From contig DBEA01000015.1 in NCBI GenBank assembly GCA_002293845.1, forward strand, positions 46,348 through 60,447: a DNA stretch of 14,100 nucleotides, given 5' to 3'. Origin of the DNA: Patescibacteria group bacterium UBA918 (GTDB lineage Bacteria; Patescibacteriota; Minisyncoccia; Phycocordibacterales; UBA918). A program made the translations under genes and the position numbers. The stretch's first letter is position 1. The number at the start of each line of letters is the position of its first letter. The notes under the pieces were generated by a model, which saw only the letters and a list, made by a program, of their open reading frames with translations, did no database searches and was not told the DNA's origin. Positions 1-6,819 of the stretch are shown piece after piece.

Positions 1-1601
1 TCGTTATAAAAATTCACCATATGTCCTGATTTGACCAGATCGAGCAGTTCATCAGGTTCAAAGCGAGTCTGAACTATCAGTTCTTCGGTCGCCAATTCTC
101 GTAGACGCATAAGCAAAGCGAAACATTCCTCGTCGGCCCTCCATGTAGGTATGGACCGGACGGCCTCTAGAGAGGTGACGGCGCATAAAGACACCGATTT
201 GGAGATGTAAGGCAGAGCCATGCTGGTTCCGATCAACACACCCCCTTTAGAGTCTTCGAAATCGGCCATGATAGATCGGGCTTTACTGTCGGTGGATGCA
301 GTGTCATGGTCGAACATCCACAACTTCTCTTCGGGAAAATGCCTTTTCAATTCGTCGAAAACCTGCTGGATGCCGATACCGCGCTCTCTTAGTCTCCATG
401 AGCCGCAAGCTGGACACGACTCGGCCGCCTTGACCCGTCGACCCGAGGTCGACGATAAAAACCACCTCTTTTCCTGACCGCCTTTCACGGTACGAAAAAG
501 GGAATAGGGGGTTCCAGAATCGGGACAACGGAAAATATGACCGCAGTCGCCGCAGACCACGACCGGCGATAGCCCGCGTCTAGCCGCATAGAGAAAAACA
601 TTTTCTTTATTACCTAACGAACGTTTGATGGCTTTCTTTAGGGAGGGAGAAAAAAGCTCGAAGGGTGAATCGGCAGTAGGTTTGTCCTTAGACACCACGA
701 CGTGAAAAGTATTTTGAAAAGCGACACGGTTCTGCAACTCTCCTTCGGTGTCATAAATCTCCTGCCGGCGCAAATACTCGTCTTCGGTGGCATGGACTAA
801 GTCACCCAGCACCACTGAACGATCGACGGCGGCCGCATGGATCATGATGGCGCGCTTATGATCTAAATAGGGCCAAGTACGAGAACGATAATGCCCACTA
901 CGAGCGTTCTCGATCACAACGTCGGTGATGTCGTGCCTATCCAAGAACGCATGGGAAGGAGTGGCAATGATGAGTTTGGACGAGGACAGATCCGAAAACG
1001 ACTCATAGGCCTTTTTTGTCGCCTTTTTAGTTTGCCGACCGGTAAGCACCAGACTGCGATCTTCGATGCCGGCGATCAAGTTTTCGGCCGCTTTTTCGGC
1101 CGCGGCGGCCGTGGGCACCACGAACATGACCGACCCCCTGTGAGCGAAAGCCTCACGCACCTTGCTTTTGTACGCGCGCCACCTCTCCTCCTCTACCGCG
1201 TACAGCAAAGAGACCCCTCGCGATTGGCGAATGGCCTTGCTCTCTGGAGCAACCGGATATTCCATCTCTCCGTCTCTTATCTCCGGTGGCAGTAAGGAGA
1301 ACAATATGGAACCAAAAGCGGCCGGCACTTCCTCGTATAAACTCGCCGCGGTCTTCAAGAGATACGGCGACAACCGAGGGGCCGAGACTTGCTCTGGTAG
1401 TTTTCGAAGAGAGAAGGTGGCGGCTCGTATGGCGGTCTTGGCCATCGAAACCGGATTCGACGACAATACCACTCCGGTCGACTCGCTGTTTCTGATCGGT
1501 ATTTTTACTAACGAGCCGACCGGCAATTCGGTAGCGCTGTAATATGAAAGACGGTCAAGCCCACCACCTTTTCTTAAAGGCGCGATTTCGATGACGAACA
1601 T
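1..1601 (-). CDS. priA: PriA-family protein (primosomal protein N'-like) with degenerate helicase motifs, 3' end outside window
   Basis: An uninterrupted minus-strand frame of 533 residues begins at ATG 1601 and leaves the window at base 1. The start (MFVIEIAPL) is typical of the PriA 3'-DNA-end-binding domain. An in-frame ATG at 1613 would add four residues. PriA landmarks include NVFLYAARRGLSP (334-346), zinc-ribbon pairs C350/C353 and C396/C399, and the segment RERGIGIQQVFDELKRHFP (405-423). In E. coli PriA eight cysteines bind two zincs. Here the pairs matching one site are kept; in the other only C359 remains, and S362, S383 and S386 stand where cysteines are expected. The motor motifs are missing. 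About residues 129-144 there is no GxxGSGKT, the DEEH position reads IENA (230-233), the SATPS position reads GDLVHAT (266-272), and the GRAGR segment before the conserved QT (511-512) is gone. Known PriA is a replication-restart helicase; this one is inferred to be a non-ATPase scaffold. The homology is fairly secure, the activity is not. Confidence 0.8.
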   Translation of the reverse strand, partial: MFVIEIAPLRKGGGLDRLSYYSATELPVGSLVKIPIRNSESTGVVLSSNPVSMAKTAIRAATFSLRKLPEQVSAPRLSPYLLKTAASLYEEVPAAFGSILFSLLPPEIRDGEMEYPVAPESKAIRQSRGVSLLYAVEEERWRAYKSKVREAFAHRGSVMFVVPTAAAAEKAAENLIAGIEDRSLVLTGRQTKKATKKAYESFSDLSSSKLIIATPSHAFLDRHDITDVVIENARSGHYRSRTWPYLDHKRAIMIHAAAVDRSVVLGDLVHATEDEYLRRQEIYDTEGELQNRVAFQNTFHVVVSKDKPTADSPFELFSPSLKKAIKRSLGNKENVFLYAARRGLSPVVVCGDCGHIFRCPDSGTPYSLFRTVKGGQEKRWFLSSTSGRRVKAAESCPACGSWRLRERGIGIQQVFDELKRHFPEEKLWMFDHDTASTDSKARSIMADFEDSKGGVLIGTSMALPYISKSVSLCAVTSLEAVRSIPTWRADEECFALLMRLRELATEELIVQTRFEPDELLDLVKSGHMVNFYN

Positions 1602-1608
1602 TGGTTGA

Positions 1609-1614
1609 ATCATA
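1609..1614 (-). promoter_or_regulatory. Candidate -10 box TATGAT of the priA-like gene, leaderless type
   Basis: On the minus strand TATGAT is followed by seven bases and then the chosen ATG at 1601. This spacing would put the transcript start at or next to the start codon. It matches the arrangement at four other genes in the window. No convincing -35 element was found. The box partly overlaps the last unit of the 7-bp repeat. Confidence 0.4.
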
Positions 1615-1637
1615 AGTCATAAACCATAAATCATAAA
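1610..1637 (-). repeat. Four tandem 7-bp repeats (TTTATGA type) at the priA-like 5' end
   Basis: On the minus strand four consecutive 7-mers read TTTATGA, TTTATGG, TTTATGA and CTTATGA. Only two copies deviate, each at one base. Each unit contains TATGRN, close to a bacterial -10 element, so the array offers several staggered -10-like boxes just before the start codon. Each unit also contains an ATG. No Shine-Dalgarno sequence is present here. A promoter role is an inference; slippage-generated low-complexity DNA is the alternative. Confidence 0.75.
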
Positions 1638-1705
1638 GAAACGCTAGATCGAGCTGTTTTCTGCGATGCCATGATCCTCCTTCCTGATCATAAATCTACA
1701 GAAGT

Positions 1706-1746
1706 GATGAAAAACGGCGCGGGCTTCGCCCGCGCCGTTTTTCATC
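1706..1746 (-). terminator. Strong rho-independent terminator after murA
   Basis: A perfect 19-bp inverted repeat (arms 1706-1724 and 1728-1746) encloses a TTC triloop. The core is very GC-rich (GGCGCGGGC / GCCCGCGCC), and the outer arms hold an A5 run and a T5 run, so it can terminate in either direction. It lies 14 bases past the murA stop codon and upstream of the priA-like gene, both on the minus strand. It therefore most likely ends the murA transcript and separates the two genes. Confidence 0.92.
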
Positions 1747-1759
1747 TCTGAACCCAAGA

Positions 1760-3277
1760 TCAAAACTCCTCCAAATATTTGATGTCGGCACCAAGAGAAG
1801 AAAGTCTCTCCACCAATTTCTCATAACCGCGATTGATCGAATAGATGTTGCGCAGAACCGAATGGCCGGACGCCCCAAGCATAGCTATCAGTAGAATCGT
1901 GGCCGGCCGCAAAGCGGGAGGGCATACCAGCTCGGCCCCTTTGAGCGGCGTCCGGCCGTTGATGTAAATACGATGTGGATCCGCCAAAAGCGTGTCTCCG
2001 CCCAATTTATCCAGTTCGGTAAAGTAGAGTGCCCGCTTCTCGTACATCCAATCATGAATGAGAGTTTGGCCTTCTGCCTGAGTGGCAATAACCGCGAAGA
2101 AGGGGAGATTATCGGCGTTGAGTCCGGGATAAGGTCGCGAATGGACCTTCTCCGGCGGCGCCACCAGTTTCGACGGCTTGGTCTTCAGATCCACTAGTTT
2201 AGTGAGACCATTATCGGAAAGATATACCTTCGATCTCTCGTATTTGAATCCCATTTTCTCGAGCACTAACAACTCTAATTCTAAAAACTCGATCGGAGCG
2301 CGAGTGATGGTAATGGAGGAGTTGGTCAGGATCGCGGCAGCTAAGAAGAACATGCTATCGGTCGGATCCTCCGAAAGCGTGTACTCGATGTCGACATCTA
2401 GTTCCGCTAAGCCTGTCACCGTGAGAGTAGTGGTACCGACACCTTCGATACCGACACCCGCCTTGGCAAGAAAGGCGCATACCTCTTGGACCATATAGTT
2501 GGCACTGGCGTATTTAATGACGGTCGTAGCAGGGGTCAAGGCGGCGGCCAAAAGAGCATTTTCAGTGACAGTGTCTCCTGATTCATACAAGACAACCTCG
2601 CGGTCTTTATTCCGTCTAGTCTGAACAGACGACACTGAGACTTCGAACGCGTCGTCGGTCGTATCTATTTTCACCCCGAAATGTTCGAGGGCGTAAAAAT
2701 GCGGACGCACCGTGCGGCTGCCCAACTTGCACCCGCCGGACTGCGGCAAGGAGAACGAATCGAGGTAATGCATCAAGGAACCAATAAACATGATGACGCT
2801 CCGCGTGCGGGCAGCGGCTTCCTTGTCGATAGCACCTAGGTCGAATCGGCGCGGCGGCGTCAACACGACATCGCCACCTTCCCAACTCACGTTCACGCCG
2901 ATGGATTGCAGGACCTCGATGATGCGGTGTACCTCTTCGATCCTAGGCATGCGGCGCAGGGTAGTACGACCTCGATTTAAAAGCGACGCGCACAATAAGG
3001 CCACGGCTCCGTTTTTGGAAGTGTTCGTCTCGATCGTGCCAGTAAGTTTTTTACCGCCCTCGATCGTCAAACTCATACTGCCAGGAGACAGGGTCAAGAC
3101 GTTGCGTCCCAGCGCTTTAGATATCTTTTTCAGAGTTTCTGTGCTGATATTTTGCGTGCCGCTCTCCAATCTCGCGATGGCGCTTTGGGTGGTGCGGAGC
3201 TTCCTGGCCAGTTCGGTCTGCGTCAAGCCTGAGGCTTCGCGCAGATCCGCCAATCTTTTACCGATGTCGTTCGTCAT
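1760..3277 (-). CDS. murA: Xre-type HTH domain fused to UDP-N-acetylglucosamine 1-carboxyvinyltransferase (MurA)
   Basis: A 505-residue protein; E. coli MurA is 419. Residues about 5-60 form a Xre/Cro-type helix-turn-helix, with the core at 19-40 (TQTELARKLRTTQSAIARLE). From about residue 67 it is a full MurA, which transfers enolpyruvate from PEP to UDP-GlcNAc in the cytosol, the first committed step of peptidoglycan synthesis. Active-site positions are visible: K88-N89, R159, catalytic C183 in GGCKLGSR with R188, D389 in PYPGLNADN (FPTD in E. coli is changed, the Asp is kept), R457 in LRPA, and the C-terminal INRGYEKL. The fosfomycin-target cysteine is therefore present. The gene stands alone between a divergent promoter region and a terminator. 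A dyad 39 bases before its start could be an operator bound by its own HTH domain (inference). Start ATG at 3277 has no Shine-Dalgarno sequence but directly yields the HTH helix 1. Confidence 0.93.
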   Translation of the reverse strand: MTNDIGKRLADLREASGLTQTELARKLRTTQSAIARLESGTQNISTETLKKISKALGRNVLTLSPGSMSLTIEGGKKLTGTIETNTSKNGAVALLCASLLNRGRTTLRRMPRIEEVHRIIEVLQSIGVNVSWEGGDVVLTPPRRFDLGAIDKEAAARTRSVIMFIGSLMHYLDSFSLPQSGGCKLGSRTVRPHFYALEHFGVKIDTTDDAFEVSVSSVQTRRNKDREVVLYESGDTVTENALLAAALTPATTVIKYASANYMVQEVCAFLAKAGVGIEGVGTTTLTVTGLAELDVDIEYTLSEDPTDSMFFLAAAILTNSSITITRAPIEFLELELLVLEKMGFKYERSKVYLSDNGLTKLVDLKTKPSKLVAPPEKVHSRPYPGLNADNLPFFAVIATQAEGQTLIHDWMYEKRALYFTELDKLGGDTLLADPHRIYINGRTPLKGAELVCPPALRPATILLIAMLGASGHSVLRNIYSINRGYEKLVERLSSLGADIKYLEEF

Positions 3278-3300
3278 ATCGAGATCTGGTCGATGCTTAA

Positions 3301-3325
3301 ATTATAATAAAAAAGTATAGCATAC
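3301..3325 (-). promoter_or_regulatory. Candidate murA promoter (-10 boxes TATAAT and TGCTATACT)
   Basis: On the minus strand a perfect TATAAT lies at 3306-3301, 23 bases before the murA ATG. A second option, the extended -10 TGCTATACT, lies at 3322-3314. No clear -35 was found for either. The second box lies almost wholly inside the 18-bp dyad at 3316-3333, which would let a bound repressor block it. Confidence 0.45.
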
Positions 3326-3333
3326 TCGCTATA
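3316..3333. promoter_or_regulatory. 18-bp dyad, candidate operator for the Xre domain of MurA
   Basis: The sequence TATAGC-ATACTC-GCTATA has perfect 6-bp arms around a 6-bp centre. A second smaller dyad, AGTAT-AGC-ATACT (3314-3326), overlaps it. Size and symmetry fit operators of dimeric Xre/Cro regulators. It lies in the 145-bp divergent spacer between murA and the first mreB gene and overlaps a possible murA -10 box. Binding is inferred from symmetry and position only. Confidence 0.4.
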
Positions 3334-3336
3334 TTC

Positions 3337-3364
3337 TTCTGCAAGCGCGCTTCTGGTGTATTAT
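3337..3364 (+). promoter_or_regulatory. Weak candidate promoter of the first mreB gene
   Basis: TATTAT at 3359-3364 resembles a -10 box; the best upstream hexamer, TTCTGC at 3337-3342 (16-bp spacer), is a poor -35. It would give a leader of about 50 nt before ATG 3423, which contains a purine-rich AGGAAGG and the 10-bp palindrome GAAGATCTTC at 3391-3400. Confidence 0.3.
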
Positions 3365-3422
3365 TGAGAAGAAAGATTCGGCAGGAAGGCGAAGATCTTC
3401 CATCGCATCTTTATTCCCGAAC

Positions 3423-4436
3423 ATGTTTTCCCAAATGACGCCTAAGATAGGCATCGACCTTGGTACCACGAGCGTATTGGTGTTCGTCCCTGGAGAAGGG
3501 GTGGTCTTGAACGAGCCTTCAGTGGTCGCGGTCTCCGATGATAATAAAGTCTTGGCGGTCGGGGCCGCGGCCAAGGAAATGCTCGGTCGCACGCCTGATT
3601 CGATCCGCGCTTATCGGCCGCTCAAAGACGGCGTCATCGCCGATTATCGAGTCACTGAAATAATGCTTTCGCATTTCATCAGACGCGCCTTGGGCAAGTG
3701 GAACTTCTTCCGTCCCGATGTCCTCGTGTCGGTTCCTGCCGGTGTCACCTCTACCGAGAAGCGCGCCGTGATCGAAGCCGCCGTAAAGGCCGGCGCTAAA
3801 AATGCGTACGTCGTCAAAGAACCGATACTCTCGGCGATCGGGGCCGGTGTTCCGATATATGAACCTAAAGGTCATATGATCGTGGATTGCGGCGGTGGCA
3901 CGATCGACGTGGCGGTCATCTCGCTGGGCGGGATCGTCGCCTCGAACTCAGTGAAATGCGCCGGCAACCGCATCGACCAAGCCATCATAGATCATGTTAA
4001 AAGAACTCGTAACTTGGCGATCGGAGAGAAGACCGCCGAGGATGTAAAGATCAAGATCGGTTCGGCACTGCCTCTTCAAGAAGAACTGGTCATGGAGGTG
4101 AAGGGCATAGATATACTGACCGGATTACCGAGAGTCACCGAACTAAAGACCAACGAGATCGTTCAGGCCATAGGCAAAGAATTGCGCGAAATGACGAAAG
4201 CCATCAAGGACGTCTTCCAGGAGACGCCCCCGCAGTTGGCGAGCGACATCATGGATGGAGGTATCATCATGACAGGAGGCACGTCGCAGTTGCGCAATCT
4301 TCCGGAGCTCATTCGCCGACGTACCGGAGTCACCGCCAGCCTGGCCGATCAGGCTTTGTTCTGTGTCGCCAAAGGCACAGGCATCGCGCTCGAACATCTC
4401 GATACCTACAAGAAGACCATCATGGCGAAACGTTGA
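3423..4436 (+). CDS. mreB: MreB-like actin paralogue (first copy)
   Basis: A 337-residue bacterial actin. Nucleotide-binding elements appear in order: phosphate-1 loop GIDLGTTSVLVF (10-21), the KEP segment carrying the catalytic glutamate E133, phosphate-2 loop MIVDCGGGTIDVAVIS (152-167), and adenosine loop MTGGTSQLRNLPEL (283-296). MreB proteins polymerise with ATP on the inner membrane and guide side-wall synthesis. The copy at 10080 keeps the consensus EEPMAAAIGA and SGGGAL; this one has KEPILSAIGA and TGGTSQ and begins only about eight residues before the first beta strand. It thus lacks the amphipathic N-terminal extension of the other copy. It is away from mreCD, followed after 71 bp by a proline-rich unknown gene. 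ATG 3423 has no strong Shine-Dalgarno sequence close by; an in-frame ATG at 3435 is possible. The MreB family is certain; its specific role as an Mbl/MreBH-like second copy is inferred. Confidence 0.92.
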   Translation: MFSQMTPKIGIDLGTTSVLVFVPGEGVVLNEPSVVAVSDDNKVLAVGAAAKEMLGRTPDSIRAYRPLKDGVIADYRVTEIMLSHFIRRALGKWNFFRPDVLVSVPAGVTSTEKRAVIEAAVKAGAKNAYVVKEPILSAIGAGVPIYEPKGHMIVDCGGGTIDVAVISLGGIVASNSVKCAGNRIDQAIIDHVKRTRNLAIGEKTAEDVKIKIGSALPLQEELVMEVKGIDILTGLPRVTELKTNEIVQAIGKELREMTKAIKDVFQETPPQLASDIMDGGIIMTGGTSQLRNLPELIRRRTGVTASLADQALFCVAKGTGIALEHLDTYKKTIMAKR

Positions 4437-4491
4437 CGCCTCGCGCGTAAAATAATTCACATCTGCGCCGCCAGAAACACCGACACGCAGG

Positions 4492-4497
4492 TATAAT
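4492..4497 (+). promoter_or_regulatory. Candidate -10 box TATAAT of the proline-rich unknown gene
   Basis: A perfect TATAAT lies ten bases before ATG 4508, with no good -35 upstream. A start of transcription about seven bases downstream would leave almost no leader. The intervening AAAGG could instead act as a weak Shine-Dalgarno sequence if transcription begins further upstream. Confidence 0.45.
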
Positions 4498-4507
4498 CAA
4501 AGGTGAC

Positions 4508-6142
4508 ATGACAGTCATCGCTCCTTCCGCGGGTAATTCGGCGTTGAACCCAGAACAAAAAGATGTCTTTTCGAGTGAGGATAGTATTCTTCGCGCTCTT
4601 TCTTTCGTACGGCATAGCCCGATTCCGGTCAAGGACAAAGACGCGTTTCGTGATCTTTTCTTGAGCTACACCGGGACTTACGAAGAAAAAGATCGCAGTG
4701 AGATCAAAAGCAAGATCATCGAGTTGATGCGATCTAAACCTGAGTTATCGTCACTTTTACCGGCCAAGGAAACAAGGACCGAACTATCGCGGTCAGCCGA
4801 CGGTATCGGCAGTGCGCGCCCGGTACCATCGTTCTCCGTCGCCGCGACCAAGATAGCCGTGCCGGACGAACCACCGCCTGCGGCTTCGGTTCCCAAAGAA
4901 GATAAAGCTAAACCGACTCCACCTCCAAAACCACCAGAACCAACGGCACAGAAAGTTGCTCCACCTCCTCCTGTCGCTGAACCGATATCCGCTCCGGCGC
5001 CGACACCGGAACCCCGCATCATGGCCACCCCGGGCCCAAGCGGCGTCGATATCAAAGTCCGGATCAACGACATAAAAAGAGCCATCAACAGTAAGTTCGG
5101 CAATCCGGTCAATTTGATCGACCAAAACGAACAGGTCGGACGTGAATACATGACGGCGTTGTTAGATGCGATGAAGCGATCCGCTAAGGGAGACAACGAT
5201 ATTTCCAGGCTCGAGAACGCCTATCAGGCCGCCTTGAAAGTCTCTCCTGACACCGAACAAACGTCGGTCACCACGCCGTCCCCGACTCCGAATGAGACTC
5301 CGGTGGAGACAACGGCCGTTCCTAAGATCGCGGCAGTAACCCCAGAGACCGTGATCGCGGCGCCGGAGCCTATAAAGGTAGAAGTTCCGCCGACACCGGT
5401 GGTCGAACCGACGCCGGTAAAGGCGCCGGCTGAAGCAGTCCCGCCAAAAACCTTTTCCGGCTTATATCACCAACCCGCAGACGAAATCAACGAGCCGGCG
5501 CCCGCAGCACCGACAAAAAAATCCGGCTTTTCTCTTGCAGGGAAGTTGCTTAAACCCGAAACGGCCAGCGATCTGAAAGAGACCGCTCCGGTTACAGAAA
5601 AGCCGGACACCAAAGCTTCTACTCCGATACCTCCAAATCCGCCCGCCGCGCCCGCGCGAGAAATATCCGTCGCGAAAAAGACCGAATCGCCGAAGTCTCG
5701 TCCGGTAAAAGATATCGACACCACTCTGCCCGAGCAGATATCCAAGCTCAAAGCGGCGGCTGCGGCTCGCGAGGAAGCGGCAAAAAGGCCGATCGTCGAC
5801 CTGAACGCACCTGAGATAGACCAGGGATTGAAGCAACTGTTATCCGAGTGGTCGCTGTTCAAAGGTGGTGGGTTCTTTCGCACCAGACCATCGGGAATCG
5901 ATAGTGCTCTGTATAAGCAACTGGCGAAATTGCCGATGGCTTCCGTGGTCGCAGGGCGGTTTGAAGGCGTGACGCCGGAGATCAAACGCGAGCTCGCCGA
6001 TTACATGACCGGCTGGCGCTATGAACGCGGCATCGTCCACGAAATGAGCGAGACCTTCGAACATTATCTGCGCAGAGTAGTGAAGGAGATATTGGAGAAA
6101 CAACGCAAGGCCACCGCCGCGAAGTCGGACGAGAAAAAATGA
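4508..6142 (+). CDS. Unknown cytosolic protein: three structured segments joined by Pro/Ala-rich linkers
   Basis: A 544-residue protein whose function I do not recognise. No signal peptide or membrane segment is visible. It alternates between folded and disordered parts: an acidic/basic helical segment (about 15-85), a Pro-rich linker (115-175, with PPPKPPEP and APPPPVAEP), a helical segment (178-244), a long Pro/Thr/Ala linker (250-400), and a conserved-looking C-terminal region (404-535). The last region starts as an Ala/Lys/Glu helix and includes EWSLFKGGGFF (447-457), LPMASVVAGRFEGVTPEIK (475-493) and the aromatic-rich GWRYERGIVHE (502-512), then a basic helix. The linkers share the codon use of their surroundings, so recent transfer is not suggested. 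It lies 71 bp behind an mreB paralogue in the same direction. A scaffold or adaptor role for that MreB is a guess from context and the multidomain layout. That it is coding is well supported by its length and by the tight 12-bp junction with the next gene. Confidence 0.85.
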   Translation: MTVIAPSAGNSALNPEQKDVFSSEDSILRALSFVRHSPIPVKDKDAFRDLFLSYTGTYEEKDRSEIKSKIIELMRSKPELSSLLPAKETRTELSRSADGIGSARPVPSFSVAATKIAVPDEPPPAASVPKEDKAKPTPPPKPPEPTAQKVAPPPPVAEPISAPAPTPEPRIMATPGPSGVDIKVRINDIKRAINSKFGNPVNLIDQNEQVGREYMTALLDAMKRSAKGDNDISRLENAYQAALKVSPDTEQTSVTTPSPTPNETPVETTAVPKIAAVTPETVIAAPEPIKVEVPPTPVVEPTPVKAPAEAVPPKTFSGLYHQPADEINEPAPAAPTKKSGFSLAGKLLKPETASDLKETAPVTEKPDTKASTPIPPNPPAAPAREISVAKKTESPKSRPVKDIDTTLPEQISKLKAAAAAREEAAKRPIVDLNAPEIDQGLKQLLSEWSLFKGGGFFRTRPSGIDSALYKQLAKLPMASVVAGRFEGVTPEIKRELADYMTGWRYERGIVHEMSETFEHYLRRVVKEILEKQRKATAAKSDEKK

Positions 6143-6148
6143 TAGAAT
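6140..6148 (+). promoter_or_regulatory. Extended -10 TGATAGAAT before the delta-prime gene, leaderless type
   Basis: TGA-TAGAAT fits the extended -10 pattern TGn-TANNNT and is followed by six bases and ATG 6155. The TG comes from the stop codon of the preceding gene. No -35 is evident and no Shine-Dalgarno sequence lies between the box and the start. The downstream transcript would begin at or beside the ATG. Confidence 0.45.
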
Positions 6149-6154
6149 GGTCGC

Positions 6155-6760
6155 ATGACCGACAACCACGCTTTCCTGATACTGGCGGCGGACATCCCAT
6201 CCGCTTCGATACCCGAACGATTAAAAAGTGAAAGCGCCGACGTTAGACATCTTGTCATCGAAAATTTCGGCATTGACGACGCTAGAAGACTAAAGGAGAT
6301 GGCTAGCGAGCGTGCTTTCTCCGGCGGCGACCATGATTTCGTTTTATGCGTCCGTTCATTGACCTCGGAGGCCCAAAATGCCATCTTGAAATTGTTCGAG
6401 GATCCACCTGCCGACACGGTGTTCCATCTTATCGTCCCCAGCGCATCGATCCTCCTGCCCACCCTTCGTTCACGACTCTTGGCGACGGACACTGGACGTC
6501 CTGTCGAGTGTAAATACGCCGATGATTTCTGCCGCGGCGGGTATAAAGAACGCCTGGAGTGGATCGCCGATAAAGCCAAAAAAGACCCCCAAGCGCTGGT
6601 CGATCTGGTAAGAGAGCTCGGCCAAGAAGAGAGGCTTAAAAGCTGGCCTATCGAGGCCAAACGAGCGCTATCTCTAGCTCTTCGATACGTGTATAATCGA
6701 GGTGCGTCCAAGAAGATGTTACTCGAGGAGCTAGCGCTGTCTCTTCCGGTGGAGAGCTGA
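6155..6760 (+). CDS. holB: DNA polymerase III delta-prime-like clamp-loader subunit
   Basis: A 201-residue protein. Residues 69-85 (LTSEAQNAILKLFEDPP) are the hallmark of clamp-loader gamma/tau and delta-prime subunits, followed by FHLIVPSASILLPTLRSR (90-107), whose final SR matches the SRC/arginine-finger segment, here SRL. No Walker A motif is present, as expected of delta-prime rather than gamma/tau. The N-terminal stretch before residue 30 is much shorter than in E. coli delta-prime (334 residues), and no zinc-binding cysteine cluster is seen. Delta-prime is the rigid stator of the complex that loads the beta clamp onto primed DNA. The gene starts 12 bp after the unknown gene and precedes frr by 59 bp. 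It could be a DnaX-related remnant, but the family is clear. Confidence 0.82.
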   Translation: MTDNHAFLILAADIPSASIPERLKSESADVRHLVIENFGIDDARRLKEMASERAFSGGDHDFVLCVRSLTSEAQNAILKLFEDPPADTVFHLIVPSASILLPTLRSRLLATDTGRPVECKYADDFCRGGYKERLEWIADKAKKDPQALVDLVRELGQEERLKSWPIEAKRALSLALRYVYNRGASKKMLLEELALSLPVES

Positions 6761-6819
6761 GTGCTGGCGGACCGCTTTTCTTTTTTAAACCTTTAACTTT
6801 CAATTTTAAGAACAGATCT

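Noticed and set aside
1082..1103. Direct repeat of TTTCGGCCGC
   Set aside because: It codes for repeated Ala-Ala-Glu-Lys type residues in the PriA-like protein and is explained by codon repetition.
891..1542. Plus-strand open frames of 70-134 residues in the left part
   Set aside because: They lie wholly inside the PriA-like coding frame on the minus strand, which is open over 533 codons and has recognisable motifs.
3391..3400. Palindrome GAAGATCTTC in the leader of the first mreB
   Set aside because: A single 10-bp palindrome with no supporting context; expected by chance at this length scale often enough to ignore.
4678..5985. Long open frames on the minus strand opposite the proline-rich gene
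   Set aside because: Their low-complexity Ser/Ala/Gly or Arg/Phe products mirror Pro/Ala-rich codons on the plus strand, they overlap one another, and they have no start signals. The plus-strand frame is longer and fits its neighbours.
6764..6786. Possible terminator after the delta-prime gene (GCG-GAC-CGC followed by T-rich sequence)
   Set aside because: The stem is only three base pairs; the T-rich run alone is not enough to call termination.
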